Assembly: GCA_900540545.1 (NCBI GenBank)
Contig: UQGJ01000029.1
Location: 1 to 29,412, forward strand
Reading direction: 5' to 3'
DNA: 29,412 bases
From: an uncultured Eubacteriales bacterium
GTDB lineage: Bacteria > Bacillota > Clostridia > Oscillospirales > Oscillospiraceae
The translations under genes and the position numbers were made by a program. Shown here in pieces: positions 1 through 7,138 of this stretch; within the stretch, counting starts at the first letter, position 1, and each line of letters starts with the position of its first letter. The notes under the pieces were generated by a model. The model searched no databases. It saw only the letters and a program-made list of their open reading frames with translations, and was not told the DNA's origin.

Positions 1-647
1 GCCCTCCCGCCCCCGCCCCGGCCGTTACGGCCTAATGTGCGGTTGGTCCACCTGCTGCGCTGGCGCGGCGCGCCTGGCGTGGCGATGACCGGCAAGGCGG
101 GTGCGGGTCGGCGGGCGGCTGATAGCCGCCCCTACAACGCGGGACGGGGGAGCGGCCCGTCGGGGACGCCGGGCCCTACGGGGGATGCGGATTGCCGCGC
201 CAGTCTGCGGACTGGTTCGCAATGACAGGGGACGGGAGGTAGGACCGCCGAGGGCGGCGGTCCCCACAGAATAGGGGAAGGCTCCAGTGTCCTTGTAGGG
301 GCGGCTATCAGCCGCCCGTGCAGACTGGCAATGGTCGCAAGGAAAAGTAAAAGATGCACAGACCTTGTGGCGGCTTGTTGGCACCGACTAAAACGCAACT
401 ATTATCAAGTTTTGCCAGGTCATATGCCGAGGGACGGCAACCGGAGTTGTTCCAGCGCCAGACCAATACGAGCTGCAACGGCTCACAAGTCTTGCCAGAC
501 AACATGAACCGTACCGCCGCCCGACCGTTTCCCGGGGTCCAGGGGGTGGCGGATAGGGCCTTGAAAAGGCCCATAGCCGCCCCCTGGTTTTCTTTCGGTT
601 CCTTTCTCAAACGAGAAAGGAACGCCCCCGGCAGGGGAGCAACCCTG
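1..647. repeat. Interspersed GC-rich palindromic repeat, copy A (left-truncated by window)
   Basis: About 650 bases without a credible gene. Long blocks match the stretch at 3466-3961 in the same orientation: the GGCCGT-T-ACGGCC palindrome at 20-32, the stretch at 313-377, and nearly all of 400-625. Hairpins include GGGCCTT/AAGGCCC (556-562 with 566-572) inside an outer stem 539-550 with 576-587, and an 11-bp stem 598-608 with 613-623. In copy B the equivalent stems keep pairing although their bases differ. The short reading frames on both strands look like shadows of conserved nucleotides. The middle of this copy (about 135-300) has extra palindromic material absent from copy B. I infer a non-autonomous, structure-forming repeat family; no transposase is visible. 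Confidence 0.75.
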
Positions 648-649
648 AC

Positions 650-682
650 AAAAAAGGGCGGCCCGCATCCACGGACCGCCCT
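650..682 (-). terminator. Rho-independent terminator of hemW
   Basis: Read on the minus strand, AGGGCGGTCC pairs with GGCCGCCCT around a 9-10 base loop and is followed by a run of six T (650-655). It begins only a few bases after the hemW stop codon. Confidence 0.8.
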
Positions 683-685
683 CTC

Positions 686-1882
686 TCAACTCTCTCCCTT
701 TTCCCGGTTCATCCGCTCCAGCGTGGACGCCAGTGTGGCGTCCTCCTGGATTTGGAGCAGCTCCCCGATGAGCTGGTTGGAAATCAAAAACCCCAGGGGG
801 GTCAGCCGCCAGCGCTGGCCGTCCCGCATGGCCCAGCCCTGGTGCTCATACTCCGCCAGCTTGGCCTCGATAGGCTCGAAATTCATAAAGTATTCCCGCC
901 GGTACTCCCACTCCTCAATGCCGTGGGAGGTCCGCAGTCGGAGCATGAGATACTCCCCGGACCGCTCCCGCTTGGGGATCAGTTCGTCCTCGTCGATGAT
1001 GGCCCCGCCCTTGAGGACCCCGTCGATGTACCCGTCCACGCTGCGGACGAAGGAGTACCGCCGCCCGCCAAAGTCGGAGTGGGCGCCGGGGCCGAAGCCC
1101 AGGTAGGGCCGGGTGAGCCAGTATTTCAGATTGTGTCGGGACTGGAACCCGGATTGGGCGAAGTTGGAAATCTCATACTGGTGATAGCCCGCGGCCTCCA
1201 GCCGCTGGACCATCCACAGGTACATGTCCGCCTGCCCGTCGTCGCTAGGCAGGGCTTCGCCCCGCTGGACCCGGAAGCACAGGGGAGTGCCCTCCTCCAC
1301 CTTGAGACCGTAACAGGACAGGTGTTCCGGGGCCATGGCGATGGCCTGCTCCACCGAGTCCTGCCACCGGGCCATGTCCTGGCCAGGCAGGCCGTACATC
1401 AAATCCAGGGTCAGGTTCTTGATTTTGGCGGCCCGGATGGCGGCCACCGCCTCCTGGACCTGCTGGAAGGTGTGGGGGCGGTGGAGGGCGGCCAGTTCGT
1501 CGTCATGGGCCGACTGCATCCCCAGGGAGATGCGGTTGACCCCCGCCCGGCGGAGACGGACCATGGACTTCTTGTCCACCGAGTCCGGGTTGGCTTCCAT
1601 GGTGATTTCGGCGTTGCCCGCCACGTCGAAGCGCTTGCGGAGGCAGGACAGCAGTTCCCGGATGCGCTTTTCCCCGTAGAAGCTGGGAGTGCCGCCGCCG
1701 AAATAGATGGTGTCCACCAGATAGCCCTTGGCCTGGGGCGCGGTCTCCTTGATGTGGGAGAGCAGGGCCTTCTGATAGTCGTCCATCCGCCCCTCGTTGT
1801 CCGCCAGCGAGTAGAAGTCGCAGTAATCGCACTTGCTCCTGCAGAAGGGGATGTGGATGTAGAGGCCCAACTGTTTGCCCAT
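686..1882 (-). CDS. hemW: Radical SAM heme chaperone HemW
   Basis: 398 residues, the usual HemW length. HemW is a radical SAM protein that binds a [4Fe-4S] cluster and haem and is thought to deliver haem to target proteins; it is often misnamed oxygen-independent coproporphyrinogen III oxidase. Seen here: the cluster motif CxxxCxxC at Cys14, Cys18 and Cys21, the FGGGTPS SAM-binding motif, and an HNLKYW segment typical of HemW rather than HemN. The start is the ATG ending at 1882, with AAGGTGG seven bases upstream; a longer upstream reading frame lacks a family match. It is transcribed alone from a sigma-A promoter at 1931-1959 and ends in a terminator next to repeat copy A. In Firmicutes this gene often lies near lepA and hrcA; here it does not. 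Confidence 0.93.
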   Translation of the reverse strand: MGKQLGLYIHIPFCRSKCDYCDFYSLADNEGRMDDYQKALLSHIKETAPQAKGYLVDTIYFGGGTPSFYGEKRIRELLSCLRKRFDVAGNAEITMEANPDSVDKKSMVRLRRAGVNRISLGMQSAHDDELAALHRPHTFQQVQEAVAAIRAAKIKNLTLDLMYGLPGQDMARWQDSVEQAIAMAPEHLSCYGLKVEEGTPLCFRVQRGEALPSDDGQADMYLWMVQRLEAAGYHQYEISNFAQSGFQSRHNLKYWLTRPYLGFGPGAHSDFGGRRYSFVRSVDGYIDGVLKGGAIIDEDELIPKRERSGEYLMLRLRTSHGIEEWEYRREYFMNFEPIEAKLAEYEHQGWAMRDGQRWRLTPLGFLISNQLIGELLQIQEDATLASTLERMNREKGES

Positions 1883-1923
1883 AAATAGACCACCTTGTCT
1901 TGGCGTTTTGCGCCGGGATATGA

Positions 1924-1929
1924 TAGAAT
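1924..1929 (+). promoter_or_regulatory. -10 of predicted promoter for the 1979-3282 gene pair
   Basis: TTGGCG at 1900-1905, an 18-base spacer and TAGAAT at 1924-1929 lie about 50 bases before the start codon at 1979. The elements interleave with the divergent hemW promoter. Confidence 0.5.
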
Positions 1930-1930
1930 G

Positions 1931-1959
1931 ATTATAAAGGATTTCCGCCGATTGTGCAA
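1931..1959 (-). promoter_or_regulatory. Predicted sigma-A promoter of hemW
   Basis: On the minus strand, TTGCAC (1954-1959), a 17-base spacer and a consensus TATAAT (1931-1936), about 50 bases upstream of the hemW start. Confidence 0.7.
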
Positions 1960-1978
1960 GATGGGAAGGGGGAGCGGC

Positions 1979-2389
1979 ATGGACGAAGGGTTTGAAAAGC
2001 ATATCCGGTGGGAGCGGCGGTGCGCGGCGGCGATGCTGCCGGTGTTTTTGCTCCTGCTTTTGGCATCTGTGGTGTGTCCGGCCCTCCGAGGCATATTGCA
2101 AGACGCCGGGACGGACATTTTTTGGAAGGTAATGACCATTGCAGCGATCCTGTCCTGTATCCAGGAAATCATACAGCTTACTGGGGCGCTGGACAGCGTG
2201 GAGCGGATGGAAAAGCTGCAAAAAAGGCGGGGAGCTCCCCAGGGCCCTGCGGCCGATGTGCTTCAAGCGCTCTGCGCGATGGCGCTTTTTGTATCGCTGC
2301 TGTTCAGCGAGGCGGCGGCCTATTTCACCATGGCGGTGTCGGCGGCGGTAATCTTTGGGACGATTTTTCTGACCCGGAGGCGCCGCTGA
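1979..2389 (+). CDS. Small membrane protein of unknown function
   Basis: 136 residues, not recognised. The ATG at 1979 is preferred over earlier in-frame starts because AAGGGGGAG precedes it. The protein has a short charged N-terminus (MDEGFEKHIRWERR) and then about four hydrophobic segments: roughly residues 18-38, 44-62, 94-108 and 113-131. A polar basic loop containing MEKLQKRRG lies between the second and third. The C-terminus is RRRR. The stop codon overlaps the start of the following pseudouridine synthase gene (TGATG), which implies translational coupling. It could be a membrane accessory of unknown role; no catalytic motif is visible. Confidence 0.7.
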   Translation: MDEGFEKHIRWERRCAAAMLPVFLLLLLASVVCPALRGILQDAGTDIFWKVMTIAAILSCIQEIIQLTGALDSVERMEKLQKRRGAPQGPAADVLQALCAMALFVSLLFSEAAAYFTMAVSAAVIFGTIFLTRRRR

Positions 2390-3282
2390 TGCCGCCCCGC
2401 AGATTGACCTGCACCATCCCGTCCCAGCGGGCGGGGCAGAAGGTGGACACGGTGCTGCGCGGAGAGCTGGGGCTGTCCGGCACGGTCATCCGGCGGGTAA
2501 AGTGGCTGCCCGACGGCATTTTGCTGGACGGCCAGCGGGTGTTCACCAGCGCCCCGGTGCGGGCGGGGCAGGTTCTGTCGGTGCTGGTGGCGGACCCGGA
2601 GACCCGCAGCGGCATCCCTCCGGTGGCGGGTCCGTTGGACCTGGTCTACGAGGACGCCGACCTGCTGGTGGTCAACAAGGCCGCCGGGGTGCCCTCCCAC
2701 CCGGGGCCGGGCCACTGGGACGACACCCTGGGGAACTTCCTCATGGCCTATTATCAGGCCCGGGGCATCCAGGCCGACTACCACCCGGTCCACCGGCTGG
2801 ACAAGGGGACCACGGGGCTGATGGTAGTGGCCAAGCACCCCCACGCCCAGGAATTGCTGAAGCGCCAGCTCCACACGGCGGACTTCAGGCGGACCTATCT
2901 GGCCGTGTGCGTGGGCGCGCCGGAACCGGCCCAGGGGGTGGTGGACGCACCCATCGGCCCGGTGGAGGGGTCCCTGATCCAGCGGCAGGTGCGCGGAGAC
3001 GGGCTGGCGGCCCGGACCCGGTACCGGGTGTTGGAGCGGAAGGGGCCGCTCAGCCTGGTCCGGCTGGAGCTGGAAACCGGGCGGACCCACCAGATACGGG
3101 TGCATATGGCCTATCTGGGCTGTCCCCTGGCGGGGGATTTCCTCTACGGGGTGGAGGACCGGGACTTGATCTCCCGCCCCTCCCTCCACTCGGCGGAGCT
3201 GGAGCTGACCCAGCCCGTGACGGGGGAAGGGATGCGGTTTTCGGCGGAGATGCCGGAGGATATGCGGAGATTGATGCGGTAA
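2389..3282 (+). CDS. RluA-family RNA pseudouridine synthase
   Basis: 297 residues. The enzyme converts specific uridines to pseudouridine in rRNA or tRNA. An S4-like RNA-binding segment occupies about residues 15-66 and the catalytic domain follows. The catalytic motif HRLDKGTTG gives Asp138 as the nucleophile. The conserved ETGRTHQIRVHMAYLGCPLAGDFLYG block lies in the C-terminal third. The start ATG overlaps the stop of the upstream membrane-protein gene by one base. The specific target (RluD-, RluC- or YlyB-like) cannot be assigned from sequence alone. A strong terminator follows immediately. Confidence 0.9.
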   Translation: MPPRRLTCTIPSQRAGQKVDTVLRGELGLSGTVIRRVKWLPDGILLDGQRVFTSAPVRAGQVLSVLVADPETRSGIPPVAGPLDLVYEDADLLVVNKAAGVPSHPGPGHWDDTLGNFLMAYYQARGIQADYHPVHRLDKGTTGLMVVAKHPHAQELLKRQLHTADFRRTYLAVCVGAPEPAQGVVDAPIGPVEGSLIQRQVRGDGLAARTRYRVLERKGPLSLVRLELETGRTHQIRVHMAYLGCPLAGDFLYGVEDRDLISRPSLHSAELELTQPVTGEGMRFSAEMPEDMRRLMR

Positions 3283-3313
3283 TGCCCGCGCACCGAGGGT
3301 GCGCGGGCATTTT
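3282..3313 (+). terminator. Terminator of the pseudouridine synthase gene
   Basis: A 13-bp perfect stem, ATGCCCGCGCACC with GGTGCGCGGGCAT and a GAG loop, ends in TTTT. It overlaps the stop codon. Confidence 0.85.
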
Positions 3314-3314
3314 C

Positions 3315-3465
3315 ACATTCCAAAGTCGCCCCGGGGGCAGAGTCCCTCCGGGGGCACCCCTTTCCACGTGGAAAGGGGTGGGAAAGACGCCAGGGCTTCG
3401 GCCCTGGACCTGGGGCGGCGCCAACGTTAGCATGAAAGTCGAAACCGGCTAAAGGTAACAAGTCT
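3315..3465. repeat. Cluster of GC-rich inverted repeats beside repeat copy B
   Basis: No gene. A 22-bp perfect palindrome spans 3357-3378 (half-site CCCCTTTCCAC), and CCAGGGC-TTCG-GCCCTGG at 3390-3407 forms a 7-bp stem with a TTCG tetraloop. It sits immediately left of the copy B repeat and may be its left end or a separate element; the window does not show whether copy A has the same left arm. Confidence 0.55.
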
Positions 3466-3961
3466 GCCCTCAAGCACCCGCCCCGGCCGTTACGGCCTAA
3501 TGTGCGGTCGGTCACCCTCCACGCGCTGGAGCGGCGCGCCTGGCATGGCGATTCCCGGCAAGGCTGGTGCGTGACGGCGGGCGGCCGCAAGGGCCGCCCC
3601 TACGGTGGAGCCCGAAGGCCACTTGTAGGGGCCGCCCTCTGTGGCGGCCCGTGCAGACTGGCAATGGACGCAAGTCCAATTCAAACGCGCACAAACCTTG
3701 TGGCGGCTTGGTTGCACCGATGAAAACCCAACTACTCCCAAGCCTTGCCCGGCTCTTACACGAGGGGCGGCAGCCGGAGTTGTTCGGGCGCCAGACCGAT
3801 ACGGGCTGCAACGGCTTGCAAGTCTTGCCAGCCCCTATAAACCGTACCGCCGCCCGGACGTTCCCGGGGTCCAGGGGACGGCGAATAGGGCATTGAAAAT
3901 GCCCGTGCCGCCCCCGGGCCTTCTTTCCGTCCCCTTTCTTTGAGAAGAAAGGGGACCCGCC
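3466..3961. repeat. Interspersed GC-rich palindromic repeat, copy B
   Basis: About 500 bases related to 1-647 in the same orientation. Shared landmarks are GGCCGT-T-ACGGCC at 3485-3497, the run at 3646-3673 matching 313-341, the run after about 3690 matching from about 355, and the two terminal hairpins. These are GGGCATT/AATGCCC (3888-3894 with 3898-3904) and a 12-bp stem 3929-3940 with 3945-3956. Both stems differ in sequence from copy A but stay fully paired. Like copy A it ends against the 3' end of a minus-strand gene, here the MATE pump. No protein is supported. Confidence 0.75.
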
Positions 3962-3969
3962 GGAGGCAT

Positions 3970-5370
3970 CTAATCAAGTCCCGCCTTCCCGACCCACTTC
4001 CCGCTGCGCCAGCGCAGGGCGCACAAGGCGCCGCGGAAGACCAGATCGGCGGCCATGGCGGCCCAGACGCCGGCCAGACCCACGTTGAAATAGAACACCA
4101 GGATGGGGGCAAAGACCACCCGGACGCCCCACATGCAGAACAGGGCCAGGAACATGGGGAACTTCACGTCATGGGCCCCCCGCAGGGCGCCGGAGAGGAC
4201 GATGAAGGTGGCGAACAGCGGCTCGGACACCGACACGATGCGCAGCACCTGGGCGGACAGCTCAATGACCGCCTCGTCGGTGGTGAACAGGGCGGACAGG
4301 GGGCGGGCGAACAGAAAGAGGGCCGCGCCGGTGACCACGCAGATGGCGAAGCCCAGAATCCCCGCCAGATTGCCGTAGGCCCGGGCGTCGTCCTTGTTCC
4401 TGGCCCCCACGGACTGGCCCACCAGGGCGGTGGCGGCGAAGGAGACGCCGTAGGCGGGCAGGTAGCACAGACCCTCGGCGGTGGTGGCGATGTGGTTGGC
4501 GGCGATGGCCACTGTGCCCAGGGAGGCCACCACCCGCGTCATGGCGATCTGTCCCAGGTTCACGGTGAACCGCTCCCCGATGTAGGGGCCGCCCAGGCGG
4601 AGGGCCTGGCCGATGATGGCCCGGTCGGGTCGGTAGTCCTCCTGAAGGGAGATGGACAGGTTCCGCCGCTGGTCAAAGACGGAGCGGAGGGTGAGCAGGC
4701 CTGCCACGGCCAGGGCCATGGCGGAGGCGATGGCCGCGCCGGACACCCCCAGGCCTGCGCCGGGGATGGTGAACTCCATACCCAGCAGGGCCACGGGGCG
4801 GGACTCATAGATGAGGAAGAAGTTGAACACGATGTTCAGCAGGTTGGCGGCGGTGTTGAAGAGCAGGGGCCGCTTGGTGTCCCCCAGGCAGCGCAGGATG
4901 GCCGAAAAGACGGACACCGCGGCGGCGAAGGGAAGGCCCAGAGCGTAAAAGCGGAGGTAGGACACCGCGTAGGGCAGCACCTCCGGCTCGGCCCCCAGCC
5001 ACCGGGGGATATACCCGGCCAGGAGCTGGAAGAGGACCAGCACCAGCAGGCCGGAAAAGACCGTGGCGAGCAGGCCCTGGCGCATGACGGTGCGGGCTCG
5101 CTCCTCGTCCCGGGCGCCCACGGCGTTGGCCACCTGGACGGAGTAGCCCACCCCCACGCCGGAGAGAAAGCTGTTGCACAGCCAGATACAGGCGGCGTTG
5201 ATGCCCACCGCCGCCGTGGCCACGGGGCTGACCAGCCCCACCATGGCCGTGTCCACGTAGCTGACCATGGTGCCCAGAAGCTGCTCGATGATGGCCGGCC
5301 AGGCCAGATGGGACAGGGTCCTCAGGCGGTGGTCTCCGCCTTTGGACTTTGCAGGTGTGGTCTCCTCCAT
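3970..5370 (-). CDS. MATE family efflux transporter
   Basis: 466 residues, the normal size for the multidrug and toxic compound extrusion family, which exports cationic drugs and other small molecules using Na+ or H+ gradients. The N-terminal WPAIIEQLLGTMVSYVDTAMVG segment is a typical first MATE helix. About twelve hydrophobic helices follow in two homologous halves; a second repeat-like motif, GLCYLPAYGVSFAATALVGQSVGA, lies near residue 310. The start has AAGGCGGTG just upstream. It is the last gene of a four-gene operon, 14 bases after the DUF2087 gene. Substrate unknown. Confidence 0.9.
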   Translation of the reverse strand: MEETTPAKSKGGDHRLRTLSHLAWPAIIEQLLGTMVSYVDTAMVGLVSPVATAAVGINAACIWLCNSFLSGVGVGYSVQVANAVGARDEERARTVMRQGLLATVFSGLLVLVLFQLLAGYIPRWLGAEPEVLPYAVSYLRFYALGLPFAAAVSVFSAILRCLGDTKRPLLFNTAANLLNIVFNFFLIYESRPVALLGMEFTIPGAGLGVSGAAIASAMALAVAGLLTLRSVFDQRRNLSISLQEDYRPDRAIIGQALRLGGPYIGERFTVNLGQIAMTRVVASLGTVAIAANHIATTAEGLCYLPAYGVSFAATALVGQSVGARNKDDARAYGNLAGILGFAICVVTGAALFLFARPLSALFTTDEAVIELSAQVLRIVSVSEPLFATFIVLSGALRGAHDVKFPMFLALFCMWGVRVVFAPILVFYFNVGLAGVWAAMAADLVFRGALCALRWRSGKWVGKAGLD

Positions 5371-5384
5371 GGAAACACCGCCTT

Positions 5385-5675
5385 TTACTCAGATTCGCCG
5401 GGTGGCTCCGGGGCCCGCCAGTAGGCGGAGCCGTCGTCCTTCCGGCACAGGAGGCCTGCGTCCACCAGCTCCCGGCGGACCAGAAAATAGTCGTGGAAGG
5501 TGTGCCGCTGCTGGCACAGCTCGTTGACCTCTTTTTCGGCGTAGATGCGCCCCGGCTCAAAGGCCTGGGCCAGATAGGACAGCACAGCCACGCGTTTGGC
5601 CCGCTTCGCGGGCAGCTGGGTCACGCGGCCCTCCCCGTCCAGGAAGGGCGCGATGTTGATGTCAGGATGGTTCAT
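5385..5675 (-). CDS. DUF2087 domain protein
   Basis: 96 residues that consist of the DUF2087 domain: an N-terminal PFLDGEGRVTQLPAKRAKR strand, EKEVNELC, then the DYFLVRRELVDAGLLCRKDDGSAYWR signature. The fold looks like a small winged helix, and the domain also occurs fused to ArsR-type regulators, so a regulatory or nucleic-acid-binding role is possible but unproven. The ATG overlaps the stop of the upstream gene (ATGA), implying coupled translation. Confidence 0.8.
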   Translation of the reverse strand: MNHPDINIAPFLDGEGRVTQLPAKRAKRVAVLSYLAQAFEPGRIYAEKEVNELCQQRHTFHDYFLVRRELVDAGLLCRKDDGSAYWRAPEPPGESE

Positions 5676-6043
5676 GGGACTTCCTTTCCCGGGTAGAGGT
5701 CGCCGCCGCCCGCGGCCAGCTTTTCCCGCCAGATGTCCACAAGGGCGTTCAGGTCGGCGCGGAAGGCCTGGGCGGACTGGTCCGGGTTCTGTTCTAGCTC
5801 CTCCAGGACCTCGAAGGTAAAGACGGAGGAGCCGTAGGCCCGCCAGTCGGCGGCTAAAGCGGCGTGGATGCAGGTGCCGGTGGACACGGCGAAGTCGAAG
5901 CGGTTGCGCTGGCCCTGGGCATCGGGGGAGCCGTAGAGAAAGACCCGGCCCGTGGCGGTGTTGCGGATGGCGTACACGCCGCCGGTGACGGGGCGGGATT
6001 TATATGCGGCGCGCAATTCTTTTTTACGCTCACTGGAGGGCAT
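5672..6043 (-). CDS. GIY-YIG nuclease-like small protein
   Basis: 123 residues. The N-terminus (SSERKKELRAAYK) and the GGVYAIRNTATGRVFLYGS block resemble the small Firmicutes GIY-YIG-like family often found beside DUF2087 genes. A shortened motif (VYAIRN, then FLYGS) is present, but I cannot place the canonical catalytic Arg and Glu with confidence, so nuclease activity is uncertain. The ATG ending at 6043 was chosen because it starts two bases after the upstream gene stops and matches the family N-terminus; earlier in-frame codons would run into that gene. Confidence 0.7.
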   Translation of the reverse strand: MPSSERKKELRAAYKSRPVTGGVYAIRNTATGRVFLYGSPDAQGQRNRFDFAVSTGTCIHAALAADWRAYGSSVFTFEVLEELEQNPDQSAQAFRADLNALVDIWREKLAAGGGDLYPGKEVP

Positions 6044-6045
6044 TG

Positions 6046-6528
6046 TCAATACCCCATTTCTTTCAGCAGCCCGGCCAGCACCCGCATCCGCTCCCCCAGC
6101 AGCTCGCCGTCCCGGGTCAGGGCCTCCTGGAAGAGCTTCAGGTCCTCGTCGATGCGCTCGTTGCCGGTGCAGATCTCCACGGTCATGGCGTCGCCCTGGA
6201 GGCCCACCCGGCCGATGACCGGGTCGTCCTGGTCGTAGCCCTTGGGGTGGCGGTAGGCCTCCTCCCGGAAGTAGAGCTGGGCGCGGCTGATGAGGATGGC
6301 CAGGTCCAGGACCCGGTGGAGGGGCAGCTCCTCGGACTGGCGGGACCACTTCTCGCCGGTGTAGCGCCAGACCTTGGCGGAGATGTCTACCTTGCCCCGG
6401 TCGTTCCACTGGGCCAGCCCCAGGGACAGGCCCTGGGCGTCGGTGTCGTAGGCGCTGCGGCCGTCGATGTGGCCGTAATCCTCGGCCACGATGACCGGCT
6501 TATGTTTTAAGGTGGTGGGAATGTTCAT
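6046..6528 (-). CDS. DUF6530-like protein
   Basis: 160 residues. The N-terminus (PTTLKHKPVIVAEDYGHIDGR, with GLSLGLAQWNDRGKVDISAKVWR after it) matches my recollection of the DUF6530 family; the function is unknown. The protein is soluble, with no signal peptide or membrane segment. It is first in the operon leading through the GIY-YIG-like and DUF2087 genes to the MATE pump. AAGGCG precedes the start. A sigma-A promoter and a perfect inverted repeat lie immediately upstream, so transcription is probably repressed by an unidentified regulator. Confidence 0.65.
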   Translation of the reverse strand: MNIPTTLKHKPVIVAEDYGHIDGRSAYDTDAQGLSLGLAQWNDRGKVDISAKVWRYTGEKWSRQSEELPLHRVLDLAILISRAQLYFREEAYRHPKGYDQDDPVIGRVGLQGDAMTVEICTGNERIDEDLKLFQEALTRDGELLGERMRVLAGLLKEMGY

Positions 6529-6550
6529 AAGGTTCGCCTTCTTTTAGTAA

Positions 6551-6575
6551 TTTAGTAAACTAGTAATTTACTAAA
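6551..6575. promoter_or_regulatory. AT-rich operator (perfect 9-bp inverted repeat)
   Basis: TTTAGTAAA at 6551-6559 and TTTACTAAA at 6567-6575 are perfect inverted copies with a 7-base spacer. Additional TAGTAA units at 6545-6550 and 6561-6566 flank and fill it. It lies directly downstream of the -10 of the minus-strand promoter, the classic position for a repressor. It stands out from the GC-rich surroundings. The cognate regulator is not in the window. Confidence 0.7.
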
Positions 6576-6578
6576 TGG

Positions 6579-6607
6579 AGCATACCACGCATGATTCCGT
6601 CTGTCAA
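6579..6607 (-). promoter_or_regulatory. Sigma-A promoter of the DUF6530-to-MATE operon
   Basis: On the minus strand, TTGACA (6602-6607), a 17-base spacer and TATGCT (6579-6584). Transcription would start inside the AT-rich operator. Confidence 0.75.
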
Positions 6608-6618
6608 GGGGCAAACTA
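6589..6618 (+). promoter_or_regulatory. Candidate sigma-G (forespore) promoter of spoVAC
   Basis: GCATG at 6589-6593, an 18-base spacer and CAAACTA at 6612-6618 approximate the known sigma-G pattern (GHATR and CATnHTA). It lies 31 bases before the start codon. The spoVA operon of Bacillus is sigma-G dependent, which supports the reading. It overlaps the opposing sigma-A promoter. Confidence 0.45.
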
Positions 6619-6649
6619 GCGGCGAAACGCAAAGGAGGAACCATCTATT

Positions 6650-7093
6650 ATGGATATGACCAACAAGGAATACGGCCAGTACGTCAATGGAAAATCCAAG
6701 CCCTCCAACCTGTGGAAGAACATGGCCTGGGCGTTTGTCATCGGCGGTCTGATCTGCGTCATCGGCCAGGGGCTGCTGAACCTCTATAAAAACGCGGGCC
6801 TGAGCAAGGAGGACGCCGCCACCGCCGTGTCCATGACCTTGATTTTCGCCGCCGCCCTGCTGACGGGTCTGGGCCTCTTCGACAAGCTGGCCAAGCGGGC
6901 GGGGGCGGGCACCCTGGTGCCCATCACCGGCTTCGCCAACGCCATGGTCTCCCCGGCCCTGGAGTTCAAGAGCGAGGGGCTTGTCACCGGCACGGGGGCC
7001 AAGCTTTTCACCGTGGCCGGCCCGGTGCTGGTATTCGGCATCAGCGCATCGATCATCTACGGCATCCTGCTGGTGCTGTTTTTCTCGGCGTAA
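6650..7093 (+). CDS. spoVAC: Stage V sporulation protein AC
   Basis: 147 residues, the normal SpoVAC length. SpoVAC is an inner-membrane component of the forespore channel that moves dipicolinic acid into the spore and releases it at germination. Family blocks seen: AFVIGGLICVIGQ, LLTGLGLFDKLAKRAGAGTLVPITGFANAMVSPALEFKSEG and the C-terminal AGPVLVFGISASIIYGILL. About four hydrophobic segments are visible. An AAAGGAGG site lies 11 bases before the ATG. Unusually, neither spoVAD nor spoVAE follows; a terminator comes directly after the stop. It may be an extra copy or a relocated gene. Confidence 0.9.
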   Translation: MDMTNKEYGQYVNGKSKPSNLWKNMAWAFVIGGLICVIGQGLLNLYKNAGLSKEDAATAVSMTLIFAAALLTGLGLFDKLAKRAGAGTLVPITGFANAMVSPALEFKSEGLVTGTGAKLFTVAGPVLVFGISASIIYGILLVLFFSA

Positions 7094-7094
7094 A

Positions 7095-7134
7095 AAAACG
7101 AGGCTTCATCCACACGTGGATGAAGCCTCGTTTT
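7095..7134. terminator. Bidirectional terminator between spoVAC and the ABC permease
   Basis: A long perfect inverted repeat, AACGAGGCTTCATCCAC with its complement, has A residues on the left and TTTT on the right. It serves spoVAC on the plus strand and the seven-gene operon on the minus strand. Confidence 0.85.
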
Positions 7135-7138
7135 GCGG

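Noticed and set aside
308..610. Minus-strand frame in repeat A resembling a frame in repeat B (shared NNSGCRPS and KPPQGLC peptides)
   Set aside because: The likeness follows from nucleotide repeat conservation; no ribosome binding site or protein family fits, and hairpins explain the conservation better.
686..2266. N-terminally extended hemW reading frame (526 residues)
   Set aside because: The extension crosses the hemW promoter and the divergent membrane-protein gene and has no family match; the MGKQLGLYIHIPFC start fits HemW.
3940..5424. Long plus-strand frame of 494 codons opposite the MATE gene
   Set aside because: It is antisense to a clear transporter, rich in Gly, His and Gln as GC-rich shadow frames are, and lacks a start signal.
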